Below are positions 1-10,300 of a stretch of DNA of 64,000 bases, piece by piece. Source of the DNA: Bernardetia sp. ABR2-2B (GTDB lineage: Bacteria; Bacteroidota; Bacteroidia; Cytophagales; Bernardetiaceae). The notes under the pieces are model-generated. The model was given only the letters and a program-made list of their open reading frames with translations. It did not search any database and was not told where the DNA came from. Every line of letters begins with the position of its first letter. Position 1 is the stretch's first letter. The DNA lies in the NCBI RefSeq assembly GCF_037126435.1, contig NZ_CP147020.1, positions 1,387,001 through 1,451,000 on the forward strand, given 5' to 3'. The position numbers and the translations under genes were made by a program.

Positions 1-220
1 GGCGAATAAACCCCATGTGCTGAAAGACCAAATAAGTCTGCGAATGTTTTTTATTCTCATTTATTTTGAGAAAAAACAAAAAAGTTGCTCGCTGGAGCAG
101 ACGGGTAGGTCGTTAAAGCTGTTTTGTGAAATTCAGCGTAGATAAATGATAGGACAAGTTTATTTTTTGTTTTGAAAACGGGAAATCAAACTGGACAGGA
201 CTCGGCTTATAGACTTATTT
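1..220 (+). ncRNA. rnpB: RNase P RNA, 3' part (5' end outside window)
   Basis: This is the catalytic RNA of RNase P, which trims the 5' leader of pre-tRNAs. I recognise conserved blocks of bacterial type A RNase P RNA in the right order: an AAACCCC block near 8-15, a GACCAAATAAG block near 27-37, GGGTAGGTCGTTAAAGC near 105-121, the GTAGATAAATGATAGGAC block near 139-156, and ACAGGACTCGGCTTATAGAC near 195-214, which corresponds to the 3' P4 strand and P1 side. The 5' half lies to the left of the window. An intrinsic terminator follows at once. The exact 3' end is estimated. Confidence 0.85.
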
Positions 221-233
221 TTACAACTTATTT

Positions 234-278
234 AAAGTCAGCATTCTGAATTGAGAGATTCAAAATTCTGACTTTTTT
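234..278 (+). terminator. Intrinsic terminator of rnpB
   Basis: The arms AAAGTCAG...TGAAT and ATTCA...CTGACTTT form a long stem with a GAGAG-type loop, followed by a T-run. It sits 15-20 bases after the RNase P RNA. Confidence 0.75.
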
Positions 279-451
279 ATTTTTACTCTTTCTAATTCAG
301 TTCTGAACTGAGAAAATTTAAGGGTTCTTACCTAACCTTTTCTGAATAAATTTCATTGTTTAATCTCTGTTCTCTTGGCATTTATATCTTTTTTATAAGG
401 TTTTGTGTATATTTCCGTTATAAAACTATAAAATTCTGAAAATCAAATTAT

Positions 452-2344
452 ATGAACTATTTTTTCTATACTAAAAACTATTTTGTTAGTTCAAAACTGT
501 TTTCTACATTGTGTTTTTTACTTTTTTATTCTCTCGTTTCACTTTCTTTTGCTCAAAAGGAAAATAATATAAGTGAGAATGAAATAAGTGTGATGGAATT
601 CGTTTTTGAAGAACAGAAATCTCCTACACTTAAAGATGACAACTTTCCAAAAGAAGCTTTAAAAATAGTATCCAACTATGAAAAAACAACAGCTTATAAA
701 TTAAAGTATGACGTAGAAATTGCACTAAATTCAAACAAAAAAGATAATTATACAATAACATTTGTTTCTAAAGAAGTAACTGGAGGAACATATCGTAACT
801 TTTCGATAGCTGACTATCTACTCCCTGAGCAAATTAGTTTTGAAGTAACTTGGGGGAATAAAATTAAGAATGATAAAACAGACAATAAAACCATAAAAAA
901 AGAATTTTCTAGAGTAGAATTTGATATTAATCATAAAGTAAGTGTTGATGTTTCTTTTCCGATGACTGAAGAGTTTAGTCCTATTTTGATAGAAGAAATA
1001 ACCTTTCATTATGGAGAATTACAGGAAAAAGGACTTCGTTCTCGCATAAAATTAATTGATGAATATTATAATGAATCGCAGAAAATAGAAGGTTTTTTGA
1101 AAGATTTGGCTGCTATTCAAAAAGAAAACAATAATGATAATAAGACTGAATTAAAAGAAAAACTAATTCCCATAGAAAATGCCATTAACAAACTAGATGC
1201 ATACGCAAGTGAACTCATTACAGATGAAGAAGACCCTGTAAAACTTCGTCAGCAACTTAGTAATCTAAAAACTTCTTACACACAAACTCGTTCAGTGCTT
1301 TTTGCTTCTACGGCTCAATCAAAAAAAGAATGTCAAGAAGAGTATCAACAAGCAAAACAATATTTGGATGATGGAAAAGCAAACTCAGCACAACTAACTT
1401 TTACGGCTGTATTAGCAAAATGCCCTACTCATATTCCATCACTTATTCGTAGAGCACAATTATTTTATCAAGAAGGAAACTTCGATAATGCTCGTCAAGA
1501 CCTTTCACATGTTCCGAAAGGCGAGGAACTAAAACCTGCTTTAGCAACCGAGAGTGATTTGCAAACAGCTATTGAAAGCGTTTATTTTGATTTATTTGCA
1601 TTTTTTATACGCAAAGGGGATTATGCTTCCAAAAACTTAGAGTTTGATGAAGCTTTTGGCTTCTTTTCTCAAGCAGAAGAAATTTGCAAACAAAACCCAT
1701 TTTTACCAAACTGTACAGACCAACTTGCACCACGCCTTGAAAATGCAAAAAAAGACCAGTTAGAATATTTAGATGCACAAATCAGAAACTCCTTATACGA
1801 AAATAATTTATCAGAAGCTGTTGGTTTTGTCATTAAGTCAAAAAATATAGTAGGAAAGCAAGAACTGAAAGGCGAACTAAAAAACCATACTGAGTTACTT
1901 ACTCAAAAATTAGAAAAACGAACAAATGATGCCATCATTATACAAAATTGGGAGGAAGCATTAGAGGCTCTTGAGCTAAATGTAGGACTCAAAACAGGTC
2001 TTACTTATAACGATTCTAGTTTGTTTTGGAAAGAAGTCGGACAGAAAATTGAACAACAAGATCAAAAAGAAAATAAAAAAGATTTATTGATTTATGCAAC
2101 AGCTCGTTACTCCCAACTCAATTTGCCTTTGACCAATTCTCTTTTAAAACGTCTTACTAAAACTGATATTTCTAAAAATGAATGGCAACAACTTGGTCAA
2201 GATATTGGAAAAAAAGATTACTATCTTCAACCGTCTGCCAATCCAGAAGAAATTATTACAAGATACGTTTTACTAGACCCTGCACTTAATAAAAATTTTC
2301 AGAAAGGGTATTTTCAAGTATGGAAAGAGTTAGAAAAAGAGTAG
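452..2344 (+). CDS. Secreted tetratricopeptide-repeat protein
   Basis: The 630-residue product starts with a signal peptide: a basic start, a hydrophobic segment to about residue 33 and an S-F-A-Q cleavage site, so it should be exported to the periplasm. The first 200 residues are beta-rich and unrecognised. They are followed by a charged, probably coiled-coil segment (about 200-290). From about 295 a TPR-like helical array begins, with a clear unit around QQAKQYLDDGKANSAQLTF, and more degenerate helical repeats continue to the C-terminus. TPR proteins are scaffolds, so no partner or reaction can be assigned. It stands alone between rnpB and a convergent miaA. The ATG is the first in frame and gives an intact signal peptide. 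Confidence 0.75.
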   Translation: MNYFFYTKNYFVSSKLFSTLCFLLFYSLVSLSFAQKENNISENEISVMEFVFEEQKSPTLKDDNFPKEALKIVSNYEKTTAYKLKYDVEIALNSNKKDNYTITFVSKEVTGGTYRNFSIADYLLPEQISFEVTWGNKIKNDKTDNKTIKKEFSRVEFDINHKVSVDVSFPMTEEFSPILIEEITFHYGELQEKGLRSRIKLIDEYYNESQKIEGFLKDLAAIQKENNNDNKTELKEKLIPIENAINKLDAYASELITDEEDPVKLRQQLSNLKTSYTQTRSVLFASTAQSKKECQEEYQQAKQYLDDGKANSAQLTFTAVLAKCPTHIPSLIRRAQLFYQEGNFDNARQDLSHVPKGEELKPALATESDLQTAIESVYFDLFAFFIRKGDYASKNLEFDEAFGFFSQAEEICKQNPFLPNCTDQLAPRLENAKKDQLEYLDAQIRNSLYENNLSEAVGFVIKSKNIVGKQELKGELKNHTELLTQKLEKRTNDAIIIQNWEEALEALELNVGLKTGLTYNDSSLFWKEVGQKIEQQDQKENKKDLLIYATARYSQLNLPLTNSLLKRLTKTDISKNEWQQLGQDIGKKDYYLQPSANPEEIITRYVLLDPALNKNFQKGYFQVWKELEKE

Positions 2345-2425
2345 AATTATGTAAATTAGACACTAGTTGTTGGTGTCGCTACACTAAAACAACAGCAAGG
2401 ATTGGTTTTGCTTTATTTGCATATA

Positions 2426-2507
2426 GGTCAGCCTCGTAGAGCAGACCATTTGTAGTGAAGTGATATTTCAAGTGTTTTTAGTTTTCGGTAGACGGTCTGC
2501 CCTATTT
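2426..2507. repeat. Family B palindromic repeat, degenerate copy
   Basis: The copy contains GGTCAGCCTCGTAGAGCAGACC and, inverted, GACGGTCTGCCC. The right outer arm is eroded. Just upstream (2366-2398) is a partial family A hairpin beginning TTGTTGGTGTCGCTACAC, so both families abut here. It lies in the convergent gap between the TPR gene and miaA. Confidence 0.7.
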
Positions 2508-2606
2508 AAAATAAATCGTACATAAAAATTAAATTTCTATATACGCTTGGGAACATATGGGGGTAATTTTATTACTCTTAAACAACTTCGGTATTAGAAT
2601 TAAGAC

Positions 2607-3620
2607 TTATCCTAAGTTTTCAATAAAATCAATGATTTCTTTTTTGTAGTTTGGCTTCGAAACATCAAACCAAGTATATTCTTTGTCTTTACGAAACCAT
2701 GTTAATTGTCTTTTAGCAAATCGTCTTGTATTTTGTTGAATAGTAGAAATGGCTGTCTCTAAACTTATTTCGTTTTCGCTTTTTTTATCATTATCATTTT
2801 TGAGATTACTATTGAGGTACGCAAAAATCTCCTGATAACCTACCGTTTTTAATGGAGAAAGATGAGCATATTCTTTCAATGACTTTACTTCTTCTACCAA
2901 TCCATTTTCAATCATTATCAGAACCCGTTTGTTTATGCGTTCATATAACTTTTCTCTAGGTCGGTCTAGCATAATCTTTACGGTTTCAAAACCTAGTTTT
3001 AGCTTTCTTTCTTGTCTTGATTTTTCTTGATTTTTCTGATTTTGTTTTCTAAACTCTGAATACTTTTTTCCCGTACTTCTAATTATTTCTAATGCTCTAA
3101 TTACTCTTTGTGGATTATTTAAGTCTGCTTCTGCTGCATATTCTGCATCTTTTTTCTTTAACTCTGAAACTAAATTTTCTAGTCCGTTTTGCTCTAATTC
3201 TTGATTTAATTCTTCTCTAAAATTAGTATCAATAGTTGGCATTTCATCAAACCCATCACAAATAGCTTGAATAAAAAGCCCAGAACCTCCTGTCAGTATG
3301 AGCATATCATTTTTTCTATCTCTAGCTTCGAACAAATCATTGATAAGAGATAAAGCCTCTTTCTCGAACTGTCCTGCTGACAAAGGATTTTGAATAGAAT
3401 GAGAATCAATAAAATGATGTTTGATTTTTTTGGTAGAGCCTGTTTTTGAAGTAAAAATCATTTCATTAGGTGTAGGCTTTGCAGTTCCGATACTCATTTC
3501 TTTATAAAACTGTCTTGAATCAGCTGATATAACCTCTGTATCGAAATAAGCTGCTAGTTCTGTACATAAAGCTGTCTTTCCTACGGCTGTCGCTCCTGCT
3601 ATTACAATTATTTTTTTCAA
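2607..3620 (-). CDS. miaA: tRNA dimethylallyltransferase
   Basis: MiaA transfers a dimethylallyl group to N6 of A37 in tRNAs that read codons starting with U, the first step of ms2i6A formation. The protein has the P-loop GATAVGKT at residues 8-15, the D-S-R-Q-F-Y motif and the G-T-A-K-P block that follow it, the TGGSGLF motif near 111-117, and the C-terminal R-R-F-A-K-R-Q-L-T-W-F-R signature. Length 337 is slightly above the usual ~310 because of a Lys/Gln/Asn-rich insert around 205-215 and an Asn/Asp/Lys-rich one near 275. It lies 61 bp downstream of the large kinase gene on the same strand and could be cotranscribed with it. Confidence 0.95.
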   Translation of the reverse strand: MKKIIVIAGATAVGKTALCTELAAYFDTEVISADSRQFYKEMSIGTAKPTPNEMIFTSKTGSTKKIKHHFIDSHSIQNPLSAGQFEKEALSLINDLFEARDRKNDMLILTGGSGLFIQAICDGFDEMPTIDTNFREELNQELEQNGLENLVSELKKKDAEYAAEADLNNPQRVIRALEIIRSTGKKYSEFRKQNQKNQEKSRQERKLKLGFETVKIMLDRPREKLYERINKRVLIMIENGLVEEVKSLKEYAHLSPLKTVGYQEIFAYLNSNLKNDNDKKSENEISLETAISTIQQNTRRFAKRQLTWFRKDKEYTWFDVSKPNYKKEIIDFIENLG

Positions 3621-3681
3621 ATTAATTTATATTTTCTAAAGTTTATTCAAAATTCTTGTGTCTTTACTATTAAATAATACC

Positions 3682-6600
3682 TTAATTATTTCTATTTTCT
3701 CCACTCTTGTCCAAATCAGCAGAAATAAATAATTTTTCTAACTGCTCTTTAGTTTTGGGTTCAAAACTAGGCAATATTACCATAAAAGCAGAACCTTTTC
3801 CGAGCTGACTAGCAAATTTGAGTTCTCCTCCTAGCTTCTCAACAGCCTGACGAACAATGTAGAGTCCCAAACCATTTCCATCAGAAGTTTCATTTCCACG
3901 ATAAAACATATCAAAAATTCGCTCTTGATAGGCTTTATCTATTCCAACACCGTTATCTGTAATTTTTAGTATAAATTTTTTATCTTCTCTCAAAGCAGTT
4001 TCTACTACTATGACTGACCTTTTTTTAGTTTTATCTACAAATTTGATAGCATTTGAAAGTAAGTTTCTCAAGATTACATTTAGCCTTAAATTATCAGTAT
4101 AGATAACTCCATTATGGTTTGATTTAATTTTAAACTTTATTTCACTTGCGTAAGGTAGAAAATCTAAATCAGCAATATTTTTATGAATTAAATATTCTAT
4201 TCGTAAAGGCTGGTAGTTTGTTTCTAAGTTATTTGTTTGAGAATAATTGATGATAGATTGTACGAACTCATCTAGTTTATGGATTCTACCTCTAATCTTT
4301 TGAATATGAGAAAGGGAATGTTCTTTATCAATTTCGGCAATATTCAATAGCCCTAAAATTGATGTTAGAGGAGAACGCAAATCATGTGAAGCTTTATAAA
4401 CAAACTGGTCTAGTTCATAATTACTTACTTTTAACTCTTCCAAAGTTTGACGTAACATTTCTTCTGCTTCTACTTGATCAGAAATATTTTCAATAAACAT
4501 TACAATAAAGGCTGGTTTTTTATCATCATCTTTTACTACTGAAAGTGATAAATTGAGCCAAATAGTATCTCCATTTTTATGAATATAACGAGTACGCATC
4601 GAATACCCCTCACTTTTTTCATTCAGAACACGACGAAGTTGCATAATATCTCTAGGCAAATCTTTTGGATGTGTTATTTCTCTTAATTTTCTGATGCTTA
4701 GTTCGTCTTGAGAATAGCCAGTCATTTTACAAAAATGAACATTGAAAGCTGCCCAAGATAAATCTATTCCAATATGAGCAATTCCAATCCCTGCTTGTTC
4801 GAAAGTAGAGCGAAATTTAAGCTCACTTTCTTTTAATAGTTGTTCTGTAATTTTTCGTTCACTAATATCTCTTACAATAGCTACAAAACGATTCTCTCCG
4901 TCGTCTAAATCTACATATTGCAATAAGAGTGCAACAGGAAATTTGCCTCCACTTTTATGTAAAAAATTAGTATCTAAGTTTATTTGATGATTTGTATTAT
5001 TTACCACATACGAAGTAAGTTGTTTAAAATCTTGAGGACTAATATCACTTATTAGGTCGATGAGTTTCATCGTACGCAGTTCTCCAAAAGAATATCCAAC
5101 AGCTTCGGTAGCTCCTTTATTGGCATAAATAAATAAGTGTGTATTGGCATCAAACATAAAAACACTATCTTTAGTAACATCCAGCGTACGCTTGAACTGT
5201 GCTAAAGAACGCATAATTTGTGCTTTTTCTTCCTCAAATACTCTTCGCTCACTCATATCTCTAATCACATAAAGATAGCCAATAATTTTTTTATTTGAAT
5301 CATAAACAGGTGTAGAAATAGTTTCTGAATAGGCTAAACCTCCATTTTTACACTTCAAAGCAATTTCAAAAACAGATGTTTTTTCCATTATATCAAAATG
5401 GTCGGAGATTAGAGAAAAACTATTTTCCTCAAATAAACTGGAGAATAATTTCCCTATAAATTCTTCTTCCTCATATCCTAAAAGTTTTTTTATAGCAGGA
5501 TTTACCCATTCTATTTCTAAATTGGGAGATGTAAAAATTACTCCATCAGGAAGAGAGTCCAAAATGAACTGCAACATTCTTTTAGTGCTATCCAGTTCTT
5601 GGTTAGACAATATACGTTGTGTAATCTCAGTATCTACTCCTTCTATTCGTATTGGATTTTTGTTTTTATCTACCGTTACTTTTACGTCTGTCTGAATCCA
5701 TTTTATATTTCCTTTTGTATCTACTATACGGTATTCATACGAAATACTTTGCCCTTCTCTCGCCTTCCGACGGGCTTCTTCTACTAGCTTTCTATCTTCT
5801 GTATGAACTCTTTTGAGCCAAGCATTTGGATTATTTTTAAGTTCAGATTGTGAAATATCATAAATTTTTTCTACTGCAGCCGATATGGTAAGTAAGTTAT
5901 CTTTTTTGACATCATACGACCAAAATACATTATCTAATGATTGAAAAATACCTTCTAATAATTCTTTTGTATTTCTTAAATCCTTTTCGATACTTTTTTC
6001 TTCAGTAATGTCTTTTGAAGAAAGAATAAAAAATTGCTCTTCACGACGGTTATAAAAATCGTTGATATATAGTTCAATATCAATTAGTGAATTATCTTTT
6101 CTTTTGAGCTTCCAAAATCGTTTTGTAGTAGTATTCCCCCTACGAGCTTGTTTTATAGTGTGGATAGCATCTTCTAGTTCAGAATCAGGCATAATTATAG
6201 AATATACTTTCCCAATTAATTCTTCTGGCTCATATCCTGTCATGAGTGCATACTGCTTATTAACATTTATAAAATAGCCCCACTCACTAATAACAGCTAG
6301 TCCAATTTTGGCAGCTTGAAAAATTGATTCTCCAAAATTTTGGCTTTCACGTAATTTATTTTGAGCTTCTTTTATTTTTTTGAGATTTCTAACTAAAGCA
6401 ATATAGACCGTTTTGCCTTTTTCAAAATGAGTTTCACTCAAAGAAACACTTAAGGGAAAATCAGTTTGGTCTTTATGTTTTGCAATCAACTCTATATTAT
6501 GAATAACCTTTAAATCAGATGAAGACTGTGCTATTAGCTGTGCAAAAGTTTTAGGTATGGGTTGTTTAGATAAAAGTCCTTCTATAGACTTTCCAAGTAA

Positions 6601-7149
6601 TTCTTCTTCTTTATACCCAAAAATAATTTCAGCAGCAGGATTGACTAAAGATATAATTCCTTTTTCATTGATAATAAAAATACCATCAGGTACAGTTGCT
6701 AAAATGCTATTTAGCTGTTGAGTCTGTATTTCATTTGTCTCTCTAAATGTTTCTATTGGATTTGAGACAAGACTATTAGAGATATGATTGATGGCTATAT
6801 AGATATGATTTTCTCTCGTAAAAAGAGATGAAATAGTATATTCTTCTCGGCTGTTAATATTTTCATTACGCTTTATAAAACTATAAGATTCAACTACTTT
6901 TATATTCTTTTGAGTTTGTGTTTGTTCAAGCTGATTTATTAGTTTGGTAATTAATTCTTTAGTCAGTATTGTACTCTGAACTTCAAATATTCTTTCTATT
7001 TCCTTTATAAACCTTCTACCAACAAGCTCTTCTTTTTCTTTTTGAATGAGTTTTTCCATAGAAGAGTTGGTGTGCAAGATACAGTTATGTATATCAAGCA
7101 CACAGAGGGCTTCTGTGGATAATTCAAAAAAAGGATTTCTGTAAGGCAT
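3682..7149 (-). CDS. Multi-PAS sensor histidine kinase
   Basis: This 1155-residue sensor kinase has no clear membrane segment, so it is probably cytoplasmic. I count seven PAS-like modules: a weak one at 1-110, then about 145-260, 270-385, 395-510, 525-640, 650-765 and 780-895. Several are followed by PAC-type ends such as E-R-x-I-T-E. The last PAS leads into a HisKA dimerisation helix with the phosphoacceptor motif S-H-D-L-R-S-P near 917, then an HATPase domain with N box N-L-L-S-N-A, G1 D-N-G-V-G-I and G2 G-N-G-L-G-L. There is no receiver domain. Ligand and partner regulator are unknown; no response regulator gene is adjacent. A probable promoter lies 165-190 bases upstream. Confidence 0.9.
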   Translation of the reverse strand: MPYRNPFFELSTEALCVLDIHNCILHTNSSMEKLIQKEKEELVGRRFIKEIERIFEVQSTILTKELITKLINQLEQTQTQKNIKVVESYSFIKRNENINSREEYTISSLFTRENHIYIAINHISNSLVSNPIETFRETNEIQTQQLNSILATVPDGIFIINEKGIISLVNPAAEIIFGYKEEELLGKSIEGLLSKQPIPKTFAQLIAQSSSDLKVIHNIELIAKHKDQTDFPLSVSLSETHFEKGKTVYIALVRNLKKIKEAQNKLRESQNFGESIFQAAKIGLAVISEWGYFINVNKQYALMTGYEPEELIGKVYSIIMPDSELEDAIHTIKQARRGNTTTKRFWKLKRKDNSLIDIELYINDFYNRREEQFFILSSKDITEEKSIEKDLRNTKELLEGIFQSLDNVFWSYDVKKDNLLTISAAVEKIYDISQSELKNNPNAWLKRVHTEDRKLVEEARRKAREGQSISYEYRIVDTKGNIKWIQTDVKVTVDKNKNPIRIEGVDTEITQRILSNQELDSTKRMLQFILDSLPDGVIFTSPNLEIEWVNPAIKKLLGYEEEEFIGKLFSSLFEENSFSLISDHFDIMEKTSVFEIALKCKNGGLAYSETISTPVYDSNKKIIGYLYVIRDMSERRVFEEEKAQIMRSLAQFKRTLDVTKDSVFMFDANTHLFIYANKGATEAVGYSFGELRTMKLIDLISDISPQDFKQLTSYVVNNTNHQINLDTNFLHKSGGKFPVALLLQYVDLDDGENRFVAIVRDISERKITEQLLKESELKFRSTFEQAGIGIAHIGIDLSWAAFNVHFCKMTGYSQDELSIRKLREITHPKDLPRDIMQLRRVLNEKSEGYSMRTRYIHKNGDTIWLNLSLSVVKDDDKKPAFIVMFIENISDQVEAEEMLRQTLEELKVSNYELDQFVYKASHDLRSPLTSILGLLNIAEIDKEHSLSHIQKIRGRIHKLDEFVQSIINYSQTNNLETNYQPLRIEYLIHKNIADLDFLPYASEIKFKIKSNHNGVIYTDNLRLNVILRNLLSNAIKFVDKTKKRSVIVVETALREDKKFILKITDNGVGIDKAYQERIFDMFYRGNETSDGNGLGLYIVRQAVEKLGGELKFASQLGKGSAFMVILPSFEPKTKEQLEKLFISADLDKSGENRNN

Positions 7150-7313
7150 TGGTGACTAACTTTACGAATAATTAAAATTAAGTTATCCAAATTTGTCTTT
7201 AATTTATGAAAAAAAATGCACTTAGGGAAAATTACTAATTAAAAATTATGGATTACGAAATGAATATTCAGCATAGCTAATTTAAACATCTAACTATCAA
7301 CCAATTACAAAAA

Positions 7314-7340
7314 CAAAAGTATAAATTTATTTAATTTCAA
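7314..7340 (-). promoter_or_regulatory. Predicted Bacteroidota promoter for the multi-PAS kinase
   Basis: On the minus strand the -7 box TACTTTTG (7314-7321) fits TAnnTTTG, with TTG (7338-7340) 16 bases upstream. It reads towards the kinase at 7149. Confidence 0.4.
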
Positions 7341-7393
7341 CTTCGCTCATCACTTTCACTTAGTTTTTAATGGATTTTAACCAAACTTAGCAT

Positions 7394-10300
7394 CTAAATG
7401 TTAGGGTCAATTTTAGCTCCTATAACAAGTACATCATCAATTTGTGGATATTCATTTCTCCAGTCTTCAAATGTCTTTTTTAAGATTTGGTGTTGTTTTT
7501 CCATAGGACGTTGATGAATTTCTAACAACAGTTTTTTGAGTTTGCCTTTCATAAACTTTCTATTTTTCTCTCCTCCAAATTGGTCTTGATAACCATCAGA
7601 AAAAGTGTATAAGACAGTTGGAGAATCAATTTTGATAGAATGATTTGTATATTTTATACCTTCTTTATCATAATAGTTTCCACCTATTGAAAGTTTATCA
7701 GCTTTTACTTCATATAACTCTCCATTCTTGATATAAATCAATGGATTTTTTGCTCCAGCAAACTCCACCGTACGAGATGTTTGATTCCACGTCCAAATAT
7801 TCATATCCATTCCATCACGATTATCTGTTTCTCTTTGTTTTAAGATATTACTGATTTCTTCATTGAGAAGGTTAAGAATAAGACTAGGTTGTGTAATGGA
7901 GTAATCTTCAACCATTTTATTTATCAAATCATTTCCTATCAAGGACATAAAAGCTCCTGGAACACCATGTCCCGTACAATCTACGGTAGCCACAATTACT
8001 TTTTCGCTTTGCTTTTCTATCCAATAAAAATCTCCCGAGACTATATCTCTAGGCAAGAAAAGAACAAAAGATTCGGGAAGGAGTTCTTCTACTTGCTCTG
8101 GAGTAGGAAGCATTGCTACTTGAATACGCTTTGCATAATTGATACTAGAAATAATATTATTATTCTGTTTTTCGATAATAAGATTTCGCTCATCAACTAC
8201 CTGTTGCTGGGTCAATAACTCTTCGTTCGTTGAGCGAAGTTCGGCAGTGCGTAATTTTACCGTTTTTTCTAGCTCTTCGGCTTTCATTTTGATTCTTTTT
8301 GTTCTTGCAGCGACTATCCCCCAAATACTTCCACCTACTAAAAGAATTACCAAACCAATAAACCAAGGTGTTTCATAAATATGTGGTTTTACAACTACTT
8401 TTATACTTGCACCTTCGTTATTCCAAACACCATCATTATTAGCAGCAATAACTTGAAAGGTATATTTCCCATTTGGAAGGTTAGTATAAATCGCCTCTCT
8501 CTTATTATTTTTTGCTACCACCCAATCTTTATCAAAACCCTCTAATTTGTACTTAAACTTTACCTTTTCGGGCGCACGAAAACTAAGAGCTGTAAAATCA
8601 ATGATTATACGCTGTTGTTCTGGTTTTACGATTACCTTTAAAGGTTCTAAAAGTGTTTCATCATCCAAAAGTACCTTTTGAACATAAACAGGTGGGCGAC
8701 GAGAATTTATAGGTAAAAAATTGGGATTGATATGTAAAGCTCCATTATTTGTAGGAATCCAAATTATTCCTTCGGGAGAAAATAAAGATTGAGTTGCTCC
8801 TTTACATTGTTCGGAGCGCATTCCATCATTTTTGTCGTATTGTGTCCAATCTAAAATTATGTTTTCGCCTTCAGCTAAAGAATTAAGATCATTTTTTTTG
8901 ATACGCAAGACACCTCTATTTGAAGAAAACCAAAGATAACCTTTATCATCTTCTACAATATCAAAAATAGTTTCATTCGGCAAACCATTTGAACCATCAA
9001 AAACAAATGCTTCTTTGTTTTTCCAGCGCACCAAACCAGCATTAGTAGCAAGCCAAACTACATTTTGTTTATCACAATGAACATTAAAAATAAGGTTGGT
9101 AGGTAATCCATTCTCAACAGTAAATAAATCAAATTTATTTCCATTTTCAACAGCTAACCCTCCATTATTTGTTCCTACCAAAAGGTTTCCATTATTATCT
9201 TCTGTTATAGACATCACAAAATCAGCCGTAAATCCTCTTTCCAAACCAACTTTATCAAAAATATCTGTGCCTGTTTTTTTGTCTTTTTTATATTCTACTA
9301 ATCCTTCTCCTCTTGTTCCTACCCAAAAACGACCTTTTGTATCCTCATAGGTCAAGCGAAGTACATTAGTTGGTAGTCCATCCTTAGTAGTAAATAATTT
9401 TTCATTTCCGTTAATTTCTTTTTTCAGTAATCCATCATAAGTAACAATCCAAACTGTTGCTTCGCTATCCTGACGAATATTAAAAATTTCATTTCCATTA
9501 AGATTTGTTTTTAATGGATAATCGAAGACTTTATTTTGCTTAGAGTTTATTCGGTGAATAGTTCCATTACTTGTCCCTACCAAAACATCTGTTTTATTAT
9601 ATGCTCCTATCGAATTAACAGCAGGATGAGCAAGTCCTTCACGAACAGTATAATTTATAAATTTTCCATCACGCAGACGACAAAGTCCGTGTCTAGCTGT
9701 CGGAATCCATAAATCTTCTTCTTGGTCTAACCAAATTGAACGCACATCATCAAATGCTTCATCTGTTTCGGTGGTTAGGAGTTCTATTTCTTTTGACAAA
9801 ACATTATGACGATAAATATTATTACGAGTAACAATCCAAAAATTACCTGCTGGATCAAATCTCATATCGTGGATTCGTTCTTCAGCTAATTCTGGAAATT
9901 TTCTAACAAACTTTTCGTTTTCATACTTCAAAACTCCATCATATGTTCCTGCCCAAATTGTTTTTTTCTTATCTAAATATAATTTTAATGTACGAGCATT
10001 TTCTACTTCAGATTCTACCTTTAAAAGTCTATTATTCTCTAAGGTCAAAACGCCTTGCTTTCTTGTTGCTAACCAAAACTTACCTCTAGGGTATTCTAAA
10101 ATATCATAAATAGACTCAGAAGATAACTCTTTTGAGAGAATAGGCGAAAATTTTTGTTTCTTTATGTCATAAATAAATAAGCCACTAGAGCGAGTTCCTA
10201 TATACGCCGAATCACTATTATCTAAAACATGGATAGCTTCAATATATTCACTCTCTAATCCGTGCGATTTGAATACTCCATTTTTATAACTAATCAATCC

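Noticed and set aside
375-405. Promoter upstream of the TPR gene
   Set aside because: TTG near 375 and TAAGGTTTTG near 397 only loosely resemble the consensus; the spacing within the -7 box is wrong.
8139-8378. ORFs antisense to the large sensors (for example 7889-8218, 8139-8378, 9096-9350)
   Set aside because: They lie wholly inside well-supported minus-strand coding regions and have no independent features.
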